A DNA stretch of 64,000 nt from Calonectria ilicicola. Lineage: Eukaryota > Ascomycota > Sordariomycetes > Hypocreales > Nectriaceae. A program made the translations under genes and the position numbers. Below, in pieces: positions 14,830 to 29,549 of this stretch (the first letter of the stretch is position 1; each line of letters opens with the position of its first letter). A model generated the notes under the pieces. The model saw only the letters and a list, made by a program, of their open reading frames with translations, ran no database searches and had not been told where the DNA came from. The stretch covers positions 806,001 through 870,000 of the forward strand of contig CP085826.1 of NCBI GenBank assembly GCA_020809705.1. The letters run 5' to 3'.

Positions 14830-16324
14830 ATGCTTACTTTGTAATTGAATAAAAACACCATGTAGAGCACTATTAGGTTTTCTTAAATTATTAAATATAC
14901 TATTTTATATATAGGTGAATATATTTATAGATTATATTATTGAGTTATTAAAATATATTTAAAATAGTAAGATTTACTAATATATTCTGGTGATAGTGGA
15001 TAGATTAATAAAAATATAATATCTAATATCTATTTCTATATTAGATATAGAGGAATTAGTGAAATACTTTGTTTAGAATATCTATAAATTATATAATGCA
15101 TCTAACTTTATAGTATTAGATAGAGGGTTAGTATTTATCTCTATATTCTAGAAATAACTTAGCAAATGATTAAGGATTAAACTATATATTAGCTTAGCTT
15201 TTCACTTAGAAATAGATAATTAAATAGAAATTATTAATACTATAATAAATAAATATCTTTATATATTTATTAACTTTACTTAAGATAATTAAATTAATTA
15301 GCTTCTTCTAGCTAAATTTACTATAAATAACCAAGTTAATAAAATAATAAGGATATTACCCTTCTTTACTAATTACAATTTTAATCTATAAATTAAAATA
15401 AAATTATCTACCCCTTGCCTACTAAATCTAATAAAATAAGCAAAGTAAAAATATATTAAAGCAGATATTATAATAATATAATTTAAAAGGATTTTAATAT
15501 AGTTTTAAGTATTAATAAAGTAATTATAAAAAAGATATAAAAATAATATAAATATTTATTATATAAAGGTATTTAAGTTTAAAGAAGGCAACCTAGTAAT
15601 AATAAGCTTAGAAAATATTATAATAAACTAGTTAAAAAAGAAATAAGATAATAAATAGGATAGTTTATTTGAAGTATTAAAAGTATATAGAGAAGTAGTA
15701 GTTATTAATTTCTTCCTAAACTTAAAGATTAATAATAGCTTTTATATATTAAAAGTCTATATTTATAAACTATTTATAATTCTAAAATAAAATAGGATTA
15801 ATAAAAGTAAATATTAAAATATTATAAGATAAGTGGTATAGTGAGATAATTAAGAGAATATTAAAAAATAATAGAAATTTAAAGATATTTTAGATATTTA
15901 TAATAAAAATAATAAAGAATTAATCTACTTAATTAAATAAAAATACTAGAATAAATCTATATAATAATTAAAAACTAATCTAAGAGAATTAAAGAAATTA
16001 ATAAAAAGATTCTATTAAAATTACCTAAACCAATCAAGCTTTTTACTTTAAATATAAAATATAATCCCAAGCATTTAAAATAAAGCCCTTAAAATAGATA
16101 AAATAGTAGGCCTATTAGAATAAGATATAATAAGTATAATAATAGAATTAAATATATAAAATAAATAATAAATCTATTTAATAAACTAAGAATTAATATA
16201 AATAATAAATAAATAGCAAAGATTATTAAAAAAATTAAGATATATAGATTATACATCCTAGCTATAAATTAAAAGGGAAATAATTATAATTTAGAAGACC
16301 AAATGAATTTAAGAGGGAGAATAC

Positions 16325-16475
16325 TATCATAGATTATATAGGTAATTATATGTGGAGTCATATGTATACCACACATACATACAATATTAATATTAGCTGA
16401 CTGTAGTGAGAGCCTTCTGCCCTCTTCATTACATAACACAGTTATTATGCCTACCCCTGGCCTCGTCTTGTGACA
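16325..16475 (+). repeat. E1 3' LTR (151 bp)
   Basis: Partner of 1588-1738. Its first 30 bases carry a run of C-to-T and G-to-A changes, while the last 80 bases look almost unmutated. Confidence 0.93.
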
Positions 16476-18714
16476 GCTATTAAGTGGCTTAATATGTCTA
16501 AGATGAAGTTCTTCTTTTCTAGAAGGTAGTATATATTAAGCTTATATTTTAATAAATAGATTAAAGTAATTATTAATTTATAGTTCACTTAATCTATATT
16601 AGATATAGTAAGTATAGTTTTTTTTATAATTTATTTTATTATAAAGTAGTTTATAAAGGTAATTATTAAGTATATTAATAATTAGATATATATATATAAT
16701 TTTTTAATTACCTATACTAAATATACTATCTTTAGTTTTAATAAGCTATAGTTTCTTTCTATTAAGCTAAAAGTATAACTTAGGAAGTAAATGGATTTTA
16801 TTATTATTATTAGGATATATAATATTCTATTCTATTTATAATTATCCTTAAGATAGAAAAGTATTACTCTAAAGCCTTATTAAATATTTATATTTACTTA
16901 AAGATATAGTTTTTTACTTTATTTAAGGTAAAAGAGTATTCTTATATTAGCTACTTTATACTAGATTATTTTAAATATAAATCTTTCTTTTTTTATAAGA
17001 TTATAATATATTATATAAATATAAATCTTTTATTTATTAGGATTTTTATTAATTACTTTACTTTATTTATATCTTACTTTTAATAATATAATCTTATATT
17101 TTTATAAAGACTTTATAAGCTAAGTATAATATAAGATAAAATATTTAATATATTCTATAACTTTAATATATTACTTTAAAGCTAATAGTTAGACTAGGAA
17201 CTCTAATTTTATAAATAATATAATCTATTTCTCTATAATAATTAAATTAAAAGCATTTACTTAGAAGCCAAGTATCTACATATTAAAGTATTTAATCTAA
17301 CTCTTTTTAAAGGAGATAATAATATTCTTTTTTTAAAAAGTTTAAATAGTTTCTATAGATATTTAAAATACTCTTTTTTTATTTTAAAGAAGATTATAAT
17401 ATTATTAATAAAGACTTTATAGAATTTATAATATAAATATAATAAATAGTTTATATACTACTATATATATATTAGAAAGTTTTAGAATTCTATTAAAATA
17501 ATTATTAATTATTCTAATCCTTAATAGCTAATTATTATAAAATAGTTATAATACTTTAATCTTACTTTAAATTAGAAGAAGAATGATAATATATTAATAG
17601 TTATAATATACTAAGCCCCTTAAAGTACCTAGATAATATCTTCCTATCTTGGTAGTAGGTAGTTATCTAGGATAGTGACCTTATTAAGGGCATATAGGTC
17701 TACTATTATCCTTCCTTTTGGTTCTTTATTAATTATTTTCTATATAATGAAGATAGGTATTATAAATAGGGTTAGTTTTTTGATTTATTTTAGTTTACTT
17801 TGTTAATAGAGTTTATTGAATTTTATATTAATAAATTATTAATCTCTTAGGCTAGATAGATAGGGGTGCTAGAAGATAGTTTGCTTGTGTTAGTTATTAA
17901 TAAGTGATACTTGTAGCTTTTTATCTTTTAATACTTCTATTAAGCTTATATTATTTTATAATTAAGTATACTTTTTTACTAAAGCCTTAATTTTTTTAGT
18001 AAAGTAATTATTCTAATTATAAATATATACTTCTTTTATTATAATAATCTTAGGAAAATTAGGTATTCACTAGATATATATTTAATATAGAATATTTAAT
18101 TATCTTTTAGGTATTAAGATAGAGTTCTTGATGGTTTTATTATTTATCTTAATAATAATGGTTTTTGGTTCTTATATAAGGTATATTGTTGCTTTTGAGG
18201 GTAATTTTCTTCTTTACTTTTAGGGCAGCTTAGCTATATATATATTAGTAAAAATAGTATTGTTAAGTGATCTTATAATTATATTAATTATTATTAGTTA
18301 ATTTTAGTTTATTTTATAATTATTAGTAATGATTGTTGTATTAATTGGGGTAAATATAAACTTAAATTTTATAATACTTATCTATAATAAAGATATACTT
18401 TTTTCTTTAGATACTATATTTAGAGCTTTACTTTTAAATATTATATAGGTTATAGTTATAGTTATAAGTACTTGGACCTATATAATAGCTATAAATACCT
18501 ACTTTTTCTCATACTTAGTAATATTATTAAGCTTTTGCTTCTAATAGAGCTTAATGGCCTTTTTAGAGTTATTAATAATTATAATCTTAGCTAGGGTATT
18601 ATAGTTAATTATTATATTTATTATATATTTAGTAAAAGTATAAAATATAAATACTTAATCTTTAAAAACCTCCTTCTAAATTATTAATATAATATATACT
18701 TATCTTATAAGAAT

Positions 18715-19474
18715 GTCTTTCATATAGTTATTTTCTTCCTTTTAGGAAAGGAAGATGCCGACAAGGTTACAGGACCTAAAGGCACGCCTTATAATAGACT
18801 TTCATATCGATTAGTACAATCACCCTTATACCAACTCTAAAGCTTAAAGGCAACATAAGATAAAAACCTTAATAGATAGAACCCTTATATAATAAAAGGA
18901 AGAATTTTACTTAAATAAATCTCTTTTAAATAACCCTCTTTTAAATATACACCAAACAAACCCTTTTAAAAATACATACATATATAACCAAGATATTTAA
19001 ATAATATATTATCTACAAAAATAATAGCCCTCTAAAAATATAATTTATAACTTAATATATTTATTAAGAAATCTAAGCTAATAATATTAAATTAAATATA
19101 AAAAATTAAAAATTAAAAAAACTTTAAAAAAAGTAATAAAAGTATAAAAATAAAATAATATAAAGAATTAGATCAAAATCAAGCTAATCCTTTAAAAATG
19201 CAAACTTCTTCTTAAGAAGGAGAATCTTTTAAATAAGAATAAGACCTTTATCTAAAAGCAATAATAAATAATAAAACTAATACTAAGGTATTTTAATATA
19301 TTTAAATATAAAAGACCTTCCTTTAAGAAGAACTAAAAGAGATTTTTAAAGGAAATAAAGAATAAGGGTTTTATATGGATTAATATATTGAATCAAACAG
19401 TTATAAATATAGCATAGTGGAAGGAAAAAGGCAGGAAAGGAGGATACGAGCAGTGTGACAGGATACGAGCAGTG
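18715..19474 (+). mobile_element. N1 copy B: 760-bp non-LTR-like element inserted in E4
   Basis: Same start as copy A (GTCTTTCATATAG) and same end (GAGCAGTG). It is flanked by a different 13-bp duplication, ATCTTATAAGAAT (18702-18714 and 19475-19487). The 3' end has two copies of AGGATACGAGCAGTG in tandem, where copy A has one copy preceded by a 60-bp stretch absent here. Shared 5' ends argue for a full-length short family rather than random 5' truncation of a long element. Confidence 0.82.
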
Positions 19475-22400
19475 ATCTTATAAGAATAATTATATCTTTA
19501 GCCACTTTAATTTATTAAATTATATTCTTCTTTAAGTAATTAATATAGTATAGAATATAGAAGTTATCTAGGGTATTATAGTGAAGCTATCTCTATAATA
19601 TAATAATATTGATCTTATAGGGGTTTAAGAAACTATTCCTAAGGAGGGCCTCTAGTTTAAATCTATCTTATACCTATATATTAATTATAAACTTTACTAT
19701 TTACTTAATAATTCTACTAATATTTATTTCTTTAATAAATATATTAAAGATTATTTATTTACTAATTTAGATTATATTATTAATACTATTAATAAATACT
19801 AAGATTCTTTGCTCTATAATATAATTAAATAATTATAATAGCTCCTTATTAATTATAAGATTTCTATACTTTATATTAATATAGATCTCTTTTTCTTTTT
19901 TATTATTCTTACTAGCCTTAATCTTAATATATATATAAATATAATATATATTACTTACCCTTACCCTTTTATATAGAATAAGTAGCTTATTTATAAATAA
20001 TAATTACTTAGATTTCTTTCTTCTAGATCCTTAATACCCTTTATTAAAATATATAAAAAATTTATTATAAAAAGAAAATCTTACTTATAGCCTTTATAAT
20101 ATACTTTCTTAAAAAAAATTATAAATACTTCTTTAATTAACTTTATAGATTTTATATAAATATTAATATATATATATTCTTTAAGAAGGACTAAGAAGTT
20201 AAAAGTATACTTATACTAAGTGCACTTATTCTTTCCCTAGGCACTTTATAGAACCTATTCTTATAATAATATATAATATCTATTCTAAAAAGCTTTAAAG
20301 GTAGTAGACTTATTGGAGCTTGATTTGCCCTCCTTAGGGCTAGGTTCTTGTTCTTAGTTAGTAGATTCTTTTTTAGTAAGGTATTTACCTTTAGATTTTA
20401 TTTTCTTATTTTTATATAAGCTATCTTTAATAAGATATTATTATTTCTAGGATTAGTTTTAGTTTTTATATTATTTATTTTTATAATAATAATTATAATT
20501 ATAATTATTTAATTATTTATTATCTTAGTAAGTATAGTATTTTTATCTATTAATATTATTATATTTTCTTTTATAATATAATTATTAATTATTCTAATAC
20601 TTTTATTAAAAGTTTATTTATTTATCTTTAAATATTATTATATTAATATTTTTCTTTTAATCCTTATAATTCTAAATAAACTTAATAATAATTATTTTAG
20701 ATATTAGAATCTATAGTAAGTATATAATCTTATAATTAATAAATAAAAAGATTATTTTAAGAATCTCTCTATCTATCTATATTCTAGCTTATTTAATAAG
20801 CTTAATCTTATATTATATTTAAAAAAAAGAGATATATTTTATTAAATAGAGTTAAGTATATATTTCTTAATTATATACTTTTTTAATAAATCTAACTTTT
20901 AAAGCTTAAATTACTTTATAAGATCTTAATAAAAGTAAAAGATAAAGCCTTTTATAATCTTAGCTTATTTTTTATTATTAAACTTCCCTATTAACTATTT
21001 ATAGGCTATACTTTAAAGTATTATAAAGTAATACTTCTAAAAAGAATCTTTATTAAACTATTTAAAGGTTTTAAAATATATATAAAAGAGGCTAATATTA
21101 ATATAAAGTTATTTACTTTATATAATAATAAGTCCTTACTTCCTAAAATCCTTAAAATCTAGATTAAAGGTTCTAATAGTATTATATTTAACTTATCTTC
21201 TATCTACCTAACTATTTACTAAAAGTAATATATAAGATTGAATATATTATAATAAATTAAAGCTTATATTTAAAAAATCTAATAAATTAGAAGAAAGTAA
21301 TGAATTACTTAGATAGTTATTATTATTATACTTAGCTTATAGTTATATTAATTTATAATAGTACTTATTTAAATAAACTAAAATTTATAACCTTCTACTA
21401 CTAGAGATATCTAGGCTAAAGTATACTAAGCTTCCCCTTTAAGTTAACTAGATTGATTAAGTAAAGTAGCTGGCCTCCTTTAGGCTAGAGGGGTTACCTT
21501 ATTACTTAGATCCTTACTTATTTATAAAGATTAGGTTTTTTAGAATAAGTGAATTAGATATAGTAATATTTATAGATATATTATTAAATTATAATATCTT
21601 ATTAAAAGGGATTATAAGAAATCTAGAGAAATTTAAGAATATAATATATTTAGCAACTTCTTACCTCTAAATTACCAAGGTATTTAGATATTAAATCTTA
21701 ACTTAAGGTATATTAGCTAAAATAATAGTATTTTAATAACCCTATTTAATAGTACTATCTATATAATCTTTTATTTATTAAATAAAGATAGTATTTTAAA
21801 GAGTAAATTTATTAAAAATCTTTATTAATTATTTCTTAAGTATTAGTTTATTATAGTAGATTTCTTATCCTATAATTCTTCTTATCTTCTCCCTATCTAA
21901 GAACTAATCTTTATATTATTTATTAGGTTTTATAATAGATATTCTTTGATTAATAATCTTAGCTTTTTAAGGCTTTAGCTAAGGCTAGGGGTATTATCCT
22001 TTATAAATCCTACCTCTTTGTTCTTATCTTTTCTAAGGATTAAGTTTATTAGAAAGAGATCTTCTTTCTTTTAGGAAAATATAGGCTTTGCTAAGGCTAA
22101 GGTTAAAATAGTAGGTCTTATTATATTATTATAAGCTTATTTAATAATAAGGAAGTAATAGTATAAGAAGATATTTATTTTAAATAAATTAAAGTAATAG
22201 TTATAAAATATAGGGTAGTATTAATTAATAGAAATATAGATTTATAATTAAGTTATTATAATTATTATAAAAGTTAAGTAATTTATTATAATAAAGATAA
22301 TATTAGTAATTTTAAGCCTTATTTTTATAATAGAGAAATACTTTTTATAGTTTTATAAGGTAGCTTAAGATTATTTTATAATCTCTAATAACTAATATTT

Positions 22401-22639
22401 TCTTTAAACCATATAGATAGCTAGATAAGATGTTCTCTATATAAAGAAGGATTTTAAAGAAGGATTTTAAAGATAGATTTATAAGAATTATTATAAATAT
22501 TTTTTTTGCTAATTAGTTAATAAATAACCTAGTGGTATATTATATTAGAATGTAATTTAAGATTATTTAATATAATTACCTAAAATAATATTATAATATT
22601 AATCTTAAGAAGAAGCAATTACTATTATATAATATAATA

Positions 22640-22778
22640 GGATTAGAATAATAGGGGTTTTAATAATATACAGTAGGAAGGTTAATATCTTCTTCTCTAT
22701 CTACCCTAGTAACAGGCTTATATATGCCTTCCAAGGGTGCCTAAGGCACACACTTACAGGGTTCTATATGTGTTGACA
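22640..22778 (-). repeat. Probable 5' LTR end of E4
   Basis: Read on the minus strand it starts TGTCAACAC at 22778 and includes a TATATAAG promoter-like box at about 22711-22720. It is GC-richer than its surroundings, like the short LTRs elsewhere. The inner boundary is not determined because the partner LTR is outside the window. CTATT at 22779-22783 would be the target duplication. Confidence 0.5.
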
Positions 22779-22789
22779 CTATTTCCATA

Positions 22790-22941
22790 TCAAATATAAA
22801 AAAACTAAAAATACAAGAAAAACTATTAATCTATAATACTAATGGAGGACTAGAATAAGCTTTAATTAATAGAATAATAATAAAAATAAAGAAAATAATC
22901 ACTACTATAAAAGTAGGAGGACTACCACACACAACCAAAAC
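22790..22941 (+). mobile_element. E5, left fragment (plus-strand member of the Ea/Eb family)
   Basis: About 150 bp aligning to the reverse complement of 25385-25545 in Ea. It breaks off at the AAAAC duplication where Ea inserted and resumes exactly at 36747. The left limit is approximate: homology fades near 22790, beside the E4 end. Confidence 0.8.
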
Positions 22942-23337
22942 TATAACAGTCTGGTTAATTCCCAACTTAATAAACCAATCAGAATAAAGGATTTATTATT
23001 AGCAAGATGGTTAGGTGTGTTATAGTAAAGTAAAGCAATGGAAGTATTATATTAGGTAATAGTTAATTGTAATTAAGGTAATTAAGTTATATTAAAAGCT
23101 AGTTAGTATTAGCTATAAGGGCGGATTCTAATCTATTTATATATTATTACTTAGTAGGCGCTTATTATATTGGTTCTATCTAATATATTAATAATTAAAG
23201 TAATAATTATAAGGTAATTATTAATACTATAAGTAATTGCTTATAAATACTTCCTTATTAATTGGTGTAAGGCTATAAGGTAAATAAGCATTATTTTTAT
23301 CTTATTTAACTACCTAGGTATGTTATGGGTTATAATA
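22942..23337 (-). repeat. Ea 3' LTR (396 bp)
   Basis: Same length and middle-segment type as 36346-36741 (the block GCTATAAGGGCGG with its downstream segment), unlike the 390-bp LTRs of Eb and E5. Ends are TATAACAG and GTTATAATA, mutated from TGTAACGG and GTCATAACA. Confidence 0.9.
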
Positions 23338-26300
23338 TAATATCCCCCTTTTATTAATCTTGTCCTTAAGGCCTATTAGGTTAATCTTATATATAAGTTC
23401 CTTATTCTTAATTTTTAAAATATTTTCTAATTATATTTTAAAGTTTAGGTACTTCTAAGCTATATCTTTATACCAATACTTAAGTTTAGCTTATTAATTT
23501 AATAGATTTTAAAGTTATATTATATTTTTTTTATTTTTCTAAAGGTTTATAATATAAAATATTATTAGATTTTAATAATTATTATAGTAAATATATTTAT
23601 TATAATAGAATATATAATACTTTAAAGATATTTTTAATTATATATATATAATTTTTATAAATAATAAGTATAAGTAGGTACTAATATTTATAGTAATTTA
23701 GATAAATTAGGAGTTTAATTGTTTAGATATAGAGAAGGAGGTAGCTAAGGAGAAGTTCCTTTATATTTAAGTAGAGATACTTATAACTTAAGCTAAAGTT
23801 TAAAAATTCTTAAATTGTTTATCCTGCCTTTATTATTAGAAATATTAGTTTAAAATAAGAGGTATGGAAATAATATATTAAGGTTTTTCTTTTTTAGATA
23901 AGTTGGAGGATATAGATTAGATAAAGTTAGAGGTTATTGTTTAGATGTAATCTTTGGGGGCTGTAGATGTTATTGATTAGAATGCTATTAATCTTAATAG
24001 TTTACTTGGTGTTATATCTTTAGGAATGCTTCTAGTATCTTTAAGTAATATATAAGGTATTTTATTGGTTCCTAAATTGTTTCTTTATAGTCTTTTTATT
24101 TAATTTTGAATTTTCTATTTTCTTTTTTTCTATAATATCTTCTTAATTTCCTATTAATTTTCTAAGTTTTTTATTTATAGTTTATATTTAGGTTTTATAT
24201 TTACTTAGATACCCTTGCCTAGTTTTAATAATAAGATATAGAAGATAGAATGGATTTTAATATTATCTAGGAGGTTGAGCTTATAATTATTTTTTAATAT
24301 TTTCTTTTTAATTAAGTATAGTTTAATTTATATGAAGTTGATTTTTTTATTTTATCTTTTTATTATAAGATTTTTTATTGCTAGGTAGACTATATCTCCC
24401 TTTAAGAAGGATAGTCCTTTTAATCTTTTTAGATTATAATATCTTTTTATTATATTATAGATAAACTTAAATTCTATTTTTATTTCTTTATATAATTTTC
24501 TTAAATTATTTAACTTAATTATAGCTTTTATTTAAATTATATCTTCTAAGGGGGCTTAGTAAATGTCTAGTATAAAGCTAAAGTTAGCTTTTATTAATAT
24601 TATTTTAATACTATAATTATAGAATATATTATATATTAATTGTATAATTAGTAATTTTTCTATTTAATTGGTTTGCTTATAGTTAATATAGTATTATAAA
24701 TATTACTTAATTTCCTAATTTTAGTATTCGGTTTATCTATTTATTTAAGGATGGAAGGCTATACTTAGCTTATAATTTAACCTTATTAAGAACATCAGGC
24801 TTTATTAAAACTTAAATGCAAATAATTATCCTTTATTTAAAATAATTTTAGTTAGTAATTTATATATAATAATTATATTTTAAAAAAAAAATAAGCAAAT
24901 TATTCTTCTTTTATTACTTTATTATAAAAGAGATAATATACTACTTTCATAAAGTAATCTATAATAATAAAAATACTATTATAATATACTCCTATAATAA
25001 GGTCTATTAATAAAAGAAGGTTAATAATAAAGTCTATTATAATTAAATCCTATAATCATTATGTAATAGAGGATGGTTGCAATAATCCATATAGTTTATA
25101 TCTTGGTTTTTTAGAGTGTTAATATAGGCTACATTCCTTATATACTTATTCAACTTTCTTTTTCATCTTATTAAAGGAAAATATCTATTTAATTTATTTA
25201 AAGATTTTATTAATACCTTTATAGCTATATAAAGAATATTTATAAATATCCCTTATTAACTCTATTTAATATTCCTCTAGCATTTATAAATAGTTTGTTT
25301 TTCTTCTTCTAGAAGTGCTAGATTATATTCTTTAATTTTCCTTAGTAATAAATTACCTTATTCTACTTATTATATTAGTATTTCTATAGTAGTAGTTCTA
25401 GTTATATATAGTAATCCTCCTATTCTTATAATAATAATTATTTTCTTTATTTTTATTATTATTTCACTAATTAAGGCTTATTCTAGTCCTCTATTAATAT
25501 TATAGATTAATAGTTTTTCTTATATTTTTAGTTTTTCTATATTATAGTTAGGTCGGCGGTTAATTATATTAATATAGCTATTCTTAGTTCCTTTAATATA
25601 AATGATTTGATAGTTAAATTTAGATAGATATTTTATATATTATAATTACTTTTTATTAAGTTTTTAAGTGATTATAAAGTAAGTAATGTTTTTATAATTA
25701 GTATATATTATGATTTTGTAGTTACTTTTTAAAAGGTATTATTAGAATTCTTTAAAAGTATTAATAATAGTAAGGAATTCTTTATTATAGATAGGGTAAT
25801 TTAACTTAGGGCTATATAGCTTATATAAGTAGAATGCTATAGGATATAGGTTTTTTTGTTTATCTTATTATCCAATCTAGGCCCCTAAGGCAAAGTTTAA
25901 TGCATTGGTTTCTAGTTCTATAAGCTTATTAGGATTAAATATTATAAGAATAAATTCTTTTAAAATAGTATTTCTTATAGCTTTAAATAATTATTATACT
26001 TTATTTCCCTATTAAAAGATAATTCTTTTCTTAGTTAGTTCTATTATACCTAAGGCAATTTTATTAAATCCCTTAATAAATCTTTAATAATAGTTAGCAA
26101 ATCCAAGGAAGGCTTATATTTCCTTTATATTAATAGATTTCTTCTAATCTTTTACTATAATAATTTTCTTTAGGTCCATGTGAATTTTGTTAGGGTTAAT
26201 AATATATCCTAGAAATTCTACTTCTTAAATATAGAACTTATTTTTTTCTAATTCCACTAAGAGTTTGGTATTTTGGAGGGCTTTTAAGATTTTATAAATG

Positions 26301-29159
26301 TATTCTTTATATTCTTCTTTATTTTTAGAGAAAATAAGAATATTATTTAAATAATAAATAATAAAAATATTTAAATATTTTTATAATATATTAGTTATTA
26401 TTTATTAAAATAATATTAATATATTTATAAGTTTAAAAAGTATAATTAAATATTTAAATAATTTAAATTTTATTTAGAAAGTGATTTTCTATTTATATCC
26501 TTCTTTAATATAAATAAGATTATATACTCCTTTAAAATCTAATATAATAAAGATATTAGCTTTATAAAAGTAATCCTTTATTTTATTAATTAATAATAAT
26601 AGAATATAATCTTTAATAATAATATTATTAAGCTATTAGTAATCTACAATAAGATATAGCTTCTTGTTTTTCTTAGGCATAAATATAATAGAGTAATTAA
26701 CTTTAAAGTTCAAAATATAAATATATTCTTTTTTAAATATATCTTAGATATATTCCTTTAAAATATTAAATTTAATTTAATTAAAATTATAAATAAAATA
26801 AAATTAGGTATTAGATTTATTTTTAAGAATAATTTTATAATCTTACTAACTAAACTTAAATAATCTAATATCTAGTTCTTTTATAAAGAGTTTTTTATAA
26901 ATTTAGTACTATAGAGATATATTATACAATCTATCTATTTCTACTTTAACTTTCATTTTTTAAAGCTTTTATTAATTTACTAGAACTATACTTTAAAACA
27001 AGTAATTATTTATTATCTTTACCTTTTCTAATTATTTTTATACTTATATTTAATTTTCTTAAGTAGTAAAGATTCTCCTTTACTTATATCTTCTACTTAA
27101 TTAAGGCTAGAAGTTTAAGATCTCTTATTATAGTTTATAGAAATATTACTAGCTATATTATACTTCTTAGGTATTTATATCTAGTTAATATACTAGTAGA
27201 TATTAGGGTTATATTAGTATAATTATAGGTACCCTAAAACTAGATCATATTATCTAATATTAATAATATTAAAGATTACTTTTTAGTTTTTTCCTTTAAT
27301 AAAGACTTTTAAATAATTAATCTTTTTATTTATAATATTATTATTATAATTAAAAGAGGTTCTTTCTATATTAATGATTTTATATAAATTAACTTTTATT
27401 ATCTATAATAACTAAAGTTGATTAATTATTTAAGAATTAATATAGTTTTATTTAATTCTACTATCTACTATAGTATTATATTACTTCCCTCTAATCCTTA
27501 TTTCTACTTCTAATTATTATTAGGATTGTTTTTTAATTATAAAGTATAGAGCTTTTTAAGAAGTTCTTTTAGTAACTCCAGAGATTATTGTTCTAGTTGC
27601 TTCTATTACTTTTCTATAAAGGGCTTTATTTATTTTTTAGTTTTATTTGGTATTAGGCTATTACTTTATCTATTATATAGATATTATATTTAAGGTCTTA
27701 ATATTTATTCTAAAGTAGCTTATTATAATTGGGGAACTTAGGCTCACCTGGTTCTAATATAGTAAACTAATAATAAAGGTTTCTTTCTATTACTTTATAT
27801 TAGTTAAAGTATCTTTTATAAATATAATAGATAATTATATCTTCTACTTTAATAGAAAAGTATATTATATATTACTTTTATTTTATATATTAAAGGTAGT
27901 TATAGTTATAATAGCTTATTTATAAGATATTTTTATATTCCTTATGTGCTATATTTAGTTTAGGGTTATTTTTTTTATATTGGATAAATTGGGGATTGTG
28001 GTTTTCTGGTTGTTATTTGCTTTATATAAGTAGGAAGACTTTATCTTTATTTTATAAGGGTTCCCTAACTTATTAAGCTATTCTTTTAATACTAATTATT
28101 TATTTCTTATTTTTATTTTTATTATAAGTATAGGTATTTTACTATACTGGTACTTTATTAGTATATATATCTAGGATGGATACAAGGATTCCTATCTTCT
28201 TAGCTCATTCCAACCATTTATAAGGAAAGTAGGATTAGCCTTTTTATTAGGTTAATTATACTTTTTAAATAGCCTTATTAATTTCTTATTATAAGGTGAG
28301 TTTTACCTTATACAACTTATAGTTTTTTATATATTACTTAATTATAATAGTTAGTTTATATTTCTTAATAATAGCAAGAATAATTTTTTCTATAATATTC
28401 TCTTTTCCTTTTAATACTAGGGTTTATTAAGTTTTTATAATATTAAATTATTTCTATTCTTTTAATATAGGTTTAAACTAATTTTCTATTTTTAAGAAAT
28501 AATATTTAAAAGATTTATATCCTTTCTTTCCATAATTAAAGTAAGTAATCTTATTTTTATTATATTCTTAGGTAGTACTAAGTTCTATTAATTCTAAATA
28601 AGTCCTATATATAATACTTTATTGCTTATTTTAGATTTTTCCTTTATTTAGGATATATAGGTTTTTATTATCTTGGGCACATTCTTTATATTAATTAAAT
28701 TATCTTTTATTAATCTTAATAGTACTTTTAATATACTTTAAGAGTTTCTCTAGCCAATCTTCTTTATAGATTTTATCTTTAACTTTATTTTTTAAGCCTT
28801 TATAATAAAGTTCTATTAATATATTATTATCTTAGGCTATTTATATTATAATTTTTTTAAATTTAGTTAAATATTAATTATAAAATTTTATTTATTTAAG
28901 TTTATATAATTAATTTATAACTTATTATTTTATATTAATTATATTAAAATTATCTTTAATAATAATTTTAAAATATTCCTAATCTTTAAAGATCTCTTAG
29001 ATTTCTTTATTTTAATTAATATTATCCTTATTTTCTAAATAATTTTTTATAATAGGTTTAAACTATATTCCTATATCTCCTTAAAAAAGGGTTTTAATAT
29101 ATAATACTTAGGCTTCAGGAGTTACCAGTTAGGTTAGGAAGAAGTAAAAGTATCCCTTC

Positions 29160-29549
29160 TATAACGGTCTGGTCAATTCCTAACTTGATAAACTAATCAG
29201 AATGAAGGGTTTATTATTAGTAGGATGGTTAGATGTATTATAGTAAAATAAAGTAATGGAAGTATTATGTTAGGTAATAGTTAATTATAATTGAGGTAAT
29301 TAAGTTATATTAAAAGTTAATTAATTCTATTTTTTATAATAGGATCTAATCTATTTATATATTATTATTTTATTTTAGTATATATAGTATACTTAGTGTA
29401 CTAAGTATAATATCTTTTGCACTTATTATAATAGTTGCCCTTATTACTCCTTATTTGATTAATTGTATATAATTATAGGGTAGTTGGTTTCTTATAGAAT
29501 GTGGTATTTTACTATTCTAGACTACCTAGATATAATATAGGTTATAATA
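29160..29549 (-). repeat. Eb 3' LTR (390 bp)
   Basis: Partner of 35662-36051. Shares outer ends with the Ea LTRs but has a different central block. Confidence 0.9.

Larger units (their letters stand above)
1588..16475 (+). mobile_element. E1: Gypsy-type LTR retrotransposon, RIP-degraded, carrying two nested insertions
   Basis: Bounded by 151-bp LTRs (1588-1738 and 16325-16475) and a perfect 5-bp target duplication GCTAT (1583-1587, 16476-16480). A polypurine tract, AAGAGGGAGAATAC, abuts the right LTR, which sets the plus orientation. Pol relics run in order: reverse transcriptase YLDN (from YLDD) at 12711-12722, the integrase zinc-finger piece HLGY at 13928-13939, and a C-L-L-C pair just before 14030. 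After removing E2 (3543-10865) and N1 (14030-14829) with one duplication each, the element is about 6.75 kb, close to E3 (6.69 kb), which has the same LTRs. All frames are broken by stops, so it is dead. Confidence 0.93.
16476..22778 (-). mobile_element. E4, 5' part: degenerate Gypsy-type reverse transcriptase and gag region
   Basis: Continues the element seen at 1-1587. On the minus strand, from about 17720 down to 17630, a readable reverse transcriptase start appears (GRIIVDLYALNKVTILDNY, close to the typical VVDLRALNK..DNYPLP block). At 17401-17412 the active-site box reads FINN followed by III, pointing to an ancestral FIDD motif, so E4 is from a different clade than E1, E2 and Ea, which have YLDD-type boxes. 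N1 copy B sits inside (18715-19474). The far right end looks like a 5' LTR with promoter. Confidence 0.75.
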
